Shown here piece by piece: positions 61,208 to 64,000 of a stretch of DNA of 64,000 nt; the stretch's first letter is position 1, and each line of letters opens with the position of its first letter. The translations under genes were made by a program, and so were the position numbers. The notes under the pieces were generated by a model. That model had not been told where the DNA came from. It saw nothing but the letters and a program-made list of their open reading frames with translations, and searched no databases. Location: positions 453,895 through 517,894 of the forward strand of contig NZ_JABMKV010000003.1 of assembly GCF_013204825.1 (NCBI RefSeq), in the 5' to 3' direction. The DNA comes from Pedobacter boryungensis (GTDB taxonomy: Bacteria > Bacteroidota > Bacteroidia > Sphingobacteriales > Sphingobacteriaceae).

Positions 61208-63523
61208 TTACTTAAACATTCCCTTCAGCGCCGCCAGCTTTGCTTGCAAATCTCCATCCACTTCTTTAGGCTCAGATTTATGTTGTGGCTTAGCTGCAAA
61301 ATTTGGTTTCTCTTTTGGCACAAAACTCTTTGCTCCTTGCTCCTTATTCTTTGCTCCATTATCTTTCTGATTTCCCGACCTCCGGTCTTTCGGACTATCT
61401 TCGGTCTTCATCGATAAAGCTATTCTTTTCCTCGCCACATCCACATCAACCACTGTTACCTCAACAACCTGACTTACTTTTACTACCTCATTCGGGTTTG
61501 CAACATATCTATTTGCCAACTGACTCGTATGCACCAAACCATCCTGATGAACACCAATATCTACAAAAGCACCAAAATTGGTAATGTTAGTCACAATGCC
61601 CGATAATTTCATTCCGAGTTTTAAATCTTCTATCGAGTTCACTCCATCGGCAAAACTAAACGCTTCAAACTGCTCACGCGGATCGCGACCAGGCTTAGCC
61701 AACTCTTTTACAATATCCGTTAATGTGGGCAAACCAACTTCTGCACTTACATAACGCTGCAAGTTTATTTGCTTTTGCAGATTTACATCTTTCATTAATT
61801 CATCAACAGTACAACCTAAATCCTTCGCCATTTGATTTACTAAATCATAACGTTCAGGGTGCACTCCACTTCTATCCAACACCTGTTTCGCATCGCGGAT
61901 ACGCAAAAAACCAGCAGCCTGCTCAAAAGCCTTATCGCCCAAACGAGCAACCTTCTTTAAACTCTCTCTATTTTTAAATGCCCCATGCGTATTGCGATAA
62001 TTCACAATATTCTGTGCCAACGTATCTCCCAAACCAGAAACATACGCCAACACCTGTTTAGATGCCGTATTTAATTCAACCCCAACCGCATTAACACAAC
62101 TCATCACCGTATCATCCAAGCTTTGTTGCAACTTATGCTGATCAACATCGTGCTGATATTGACCAACACCAATAGATTTCGGATCAATCTTTACCAATTC
62201 TGCCAACGGATCCATCAATCTCCTACCAATAGAAACCGCTCCACGAACCGTAATATCCTGCGTTGGAAATTCTTCTCTAGCCAAAGGTGATGCCGAATAA
62301 ATAGAGGCCCCACTTTCGTTCACCATCACCACAACCACATTAGGGATTTTTAATCCGCGTACAAAAGCTTCCGTTTCTCTACCAGCAGTACCGTTACCAA
62401 TAGCAATTGCTTCGATAGCATGTTTTTCACACAGTTGTGTCAATTGCCAAGCCGCATCCTTTAAATTTCCTTGTCCAGTATGTGGATATATAGTAGTATT
62501 TACCACTAACTGACCTTGTTTATCTAAACAAACAACCTTACAACCCGTTCTAAAACCAGGATCAATAGCCAATACATTTTTTTGCCCCATTGGGGCAGCT
62601 AATAACAACTGACGAGCATTTTCTGCAAAAACTTTAATAGCCTCTTCATCTGCCTTTTGTTTAATCGTAGCCCTTAATTCTGTTTCCATTGCAGGGCGAA
62701 GCAATCTTTTATATCCATCAGTTATGGCCAATTGAACTTGATCTGCACTTGCATTATGAGCCGTAATAAACTGATTTTCCAATACAGCAATCGCAGCCTC
62801 ATCCAGAGGAAGCACATCTAACTTCAAGAACCCCTCTTGTTCACCCCTCAACATGGCCAACACACGGTGCGATGGTGCCGATTTAGCACTCTCTTCCCAC
62901 TCAAAATAATCTTTATATTTAATACCTGCTTCTTCCTTCCCTTTTACCAAAACAGTCTTGTAAGTCGCTTTTTGCATAAAATGATGGCGCATTTTAGTTC
63001 TAGCTTCAGCATTTTCACTCACTAATTCAGCAATAATATCTCTCGCCCCAGCCAAAGCTTCCGTTTCATTCGCTACACCTTTTTTATCATTAACATAACC
63101 CGCAGCCTCTTGCAACGGATCAATTCTACTTTGTGCCAAAATACGCAATGCCAAAGGCTCTAAACCCTTTTCCTTCGCTACCGATGCCCTAGTTTTACGT
63201 TTCGGTTTATAGGGCAAATAAATATCTTCTAAAGCCGTAAGTGTTTTGGCCTCGCTCAACTGTTTTTCCAAAGCGGGCGTCAATTTTTCTAACTCAGTCA
63301 GCGATTTTAAAATCGCTTCGCGTCGTTTATCCAAATCCCTTAACTGTTGCGCTAAATCTCGTATCGCAGCAACCTGCACCTCATCTAAACTCCCCGTTAC
63401 TTCCTTTCGGTAACGTGAAATAAAAGGCACAGTTGCCCCCTCATCTAATAAAGTTAACGTTGCGCTAACCTGTTTAATCGAAATAGTTAATGCGCTTGCA
63501 ATAGATTGAAAATGTGTATTCAT
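61208..63523 (-). CDS. tex: Tex family RNA-binding transcription accessory protein
   Basis: A 771-residue cytoplasmic nucleic-acid-binding protein. The order of domains is that of Tex: N-terminal helix-turn-helix region (TVPFISRYRKEVTGSLDEVQ), YqgF/RNase H-like domain (VLAIDPGFRTGCKVVCLDKQ, AIGNGTAGRETEAFV), helix-hairpin-helix part (VGVELNTASKQVLAYVSGLG, NIVNYRNTHGAFKNRESLKK), and a C-terminal S1 domain (GIVTNITNFGAFVDIGVHQD). The final 60 residues are low-complexity and basic, with a stretch (TEDSPKDRRSG) coded by DNA similar to the dispersed AGTC/GACT repeat. It stands alone. Confidence 0.95.
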   Translation of the reverse strand: MNTHFQSIASALTISIKQVSATLTLLDEGATVPFISRYRKEVTGSLDEVQVAAIRDLAQQLRDLDKRREAILKSLTELEKLTPALEKQLSEAKTLTALEDIYLPYKPKRKTRASVAKEKGLEPLALRILAQSRIDPLQEAAGYVNDKKGVANETEALAGARDIIAELVSENAEARTKMRHHFMQKATYKTVLVKGKEEAGIKYKDYFEWEESAKSAPSHRVLAMLRGEQEGFLKLDVLPLDEAAIAVLENQFITAHNASADQVQLAITDGYKRLLRPAMETELRATIKQKADEEAIKVFAENARQLLLAAPMGQKNVLAIDPGFRTGCKVVCLDKQGQLVVNTTIYPHTGQGNLKDAAWQLTQLCEKHAIEAIAIGNGTAGRETEAFVRGLKIPNVVVVMVNESGASIYSASPLAREEFPTQDITVRGAVSIGRRLMDPLAELVKIDPKSIGVGQYQHDVDQHKLQQSLDDTVMSCVNAVGVELNTASKQVLAYVSGLGDTLAQNIVNYRNTHGAFKNRESLKKVARLGDKAFEQAAGFLRIRDAKQVLDRSGVHPERYDLVNQMAKDLGCTVDELMKDVNLQKQINLQRYVSAEVGLPTLTDIVKELAKPGRDPREQFEAFSFADGVNSIEDLKLGMKLSGIVTNITNFGAFVDIGVHQDGLVHTSQLANRYVANPNEVVKVSQVVEVTVVDVDVARKRIALSMKTEDSPKDRRSGNQKDNGAKNKEQGAKSFVPKEKPNFAAKPQHKSEPKEVDGDLQAKLAALKGMFK

Positions 63524-63783
63524 ATATAGATTTATAGACGGCTAATTTAAGTAGATGCTTACACAGATTAAAATGATTACACAGATTTTTATTCAGAAAA
63601 GCACATACAGTTCTACTATTAATGTCAGCCCTGCTTTACGTTACAAGTCCTCGTTTCGTACCTCAACTTGCGGGCTTTACACTACAATACAGGTTTAAAT
63701 AACTCAAAACAATACACCAAACAAAAACCAACACCCACTATAATGTCCACACCCAACACAGCAGCCCGCTCATCGCACCACTC

Positions 63784-63841
63784 GCTCGTCATTCCCGCGA
63801 AAGCGGGAACCCTAAAGCTTATTAAACTGCATTACGATACC
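63784..63841. repeat. 58-bp repeat, copy 1
   Basis: Contains the hairpin TCCCGCGAAAGCGGGA and a tail CTAAAGCTTATTAAACTGC. It matches 63943-64000 at 57 of 58 positions and runs directly into the ATTGCGAGG arm. Confidence 0.85.
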
Positions 63842-63871
63842 CGTCATTGCGAGGAACGAAGCAATCTTAAA
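63841..63871. repeat. Single arm of the ATTGCGAGG dispersed repeat
   Basis: CGTCATTGCGAGGAACGAAG and the following 11 bases match 48962-48992 with one change in 31. No second arm is visible nearby, unlike the copy in the trp operon. Confidence 0.8.
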
Positions 63872-63942
63872 GCAATTACCAAACCCTTTGATATCGCATT
63901 TTTAGACCTAAAGGTAAATTGAACCAACATCCTTATCGCCTA

Positions 63943-64000
63943 GCTCGTCACTCCCGCGAAAGCGGGAACCCTAAAGCTTATTAAACTGCATTACGATACC
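63943..64000. repeat. 58-bp repeat, copy 2 (at the window edge)
   Basis: Starts 159 bp after copy 1 and differs by one base (C for T in the CAYTCCC part). It ends exactly at the window edge, so further units may follow. Confidence 0.85.

Larger units (their letters stand above)
63524..64000. other. Gene-free right end rich in dispersed repeats
   Basis: No credible gene is present. A segment near 63628-63675 has AGCCC and GGGCT ends (CCTCAACTTGCGGGCTTT) and may be another palindromic element. The rest holds the 58-bp repeat in two copies and one arm of the ATTGCGAGG element. The block reaches the window edge and may continue. Confidence 0.6.

Noticed and set aside
63668..63922. Open frame of 84 codons on the plus strand
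   Set aside because: It runs across dispersed repeats and encodes repeat-derived sequence only.
63784..64000. CRISPR array
   Set aside because: Only two copies with a 101-bp gap that is itself another repeat; no regular spacers and no cas genes.

Overview
The window is an AT-rich chromosomal segment from a member of the Bacteroidota, most likely a Pedobacter-like Sphingobacteriaceae. The evidence is: SusC/SusD outer-membrane nutrient-uptake genes, a gliding lipoprotein (GldD), the futalosine menaquinone genes mqnB and mqnD, a NagB-LmbE fusion, A-rich translation starts without Shine-Dalgarno sequences, and promoter-like TTTG / TAnnTTTG boxes. Genus is inferred; phylum is well supported.

Region by region. 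1-9.6 kb (minus strand): a SusC-type receptor running off the left edge, a complete SusC/SusD pair with a strong terminator, and anmK. 9.8-13.7 kb (plus): a fused glucosamine-6-phosphate deaminase/LmbE deacetylase, a NagX-like acyltransferase and a DUF1835 protein. With anmK this makes an amino-sugar or peptidoglycan-recycling neighbourhood. 13.7-30 kb is mostly housekeeping: a GHL10 glycosidase-like protein, a very large membrane histidine kinase, fabD-folE-PTPS/QueD, mqnB-mqnD, a LolE-like permease, a metallo-beta-lactamase-fold hydrolase, gldD-aroE, comA and a TPR protein. 30-47 kb: M1 aminopeptidase, ALDH7-type dehydrogenase, GIN-domain protein, SNF2 helicase, aat, small membrane and lipoproteins, an App1/diacylglycerol-kinase divergent pair, M23 peptidase, hemolysin-III, rbfA, an alginate-lyase-like protein and hflX.

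48-51.3 kb is a tryptophan operon (trpE-trpG-trpC, minus strand). A transcription-attenuation leader precedes it: a 25-codon leader peptide with Trp-Gln-Trp, a pausing hairpin, an antiterminator pairing and a U-tailed terminator. trpD is missing from its usual place; a 77-bp inverted repeat lies between trpG and trpC. 52-60 kb holds an Oar-like TonB-dependent receptor followed by two overlapping genes that encode three amidohydrolase-fold modules, of which only one keeps a recognisable metal site.

60.06-60.54 kb is the most unusual part: a minus-strand unit with its own promoter and terminator encoding two tandem tRNA-like RNAs. Both have class-II (Leu-type) bodies, perfect acceptor and T stems that covary between copies, very long variable regions, a GUC triplet at the anticodon position, and an identical 43-nt core containing ACACCUCCUU, the anti-Shine-Dalgarno sequence of 16S rRNA. 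A 7-bp-period repeat array separates them. The window ends with an Lrp regulator, tex, and a block of dispersed repeats including two near-identical 58-bp copies 159 bp apart.
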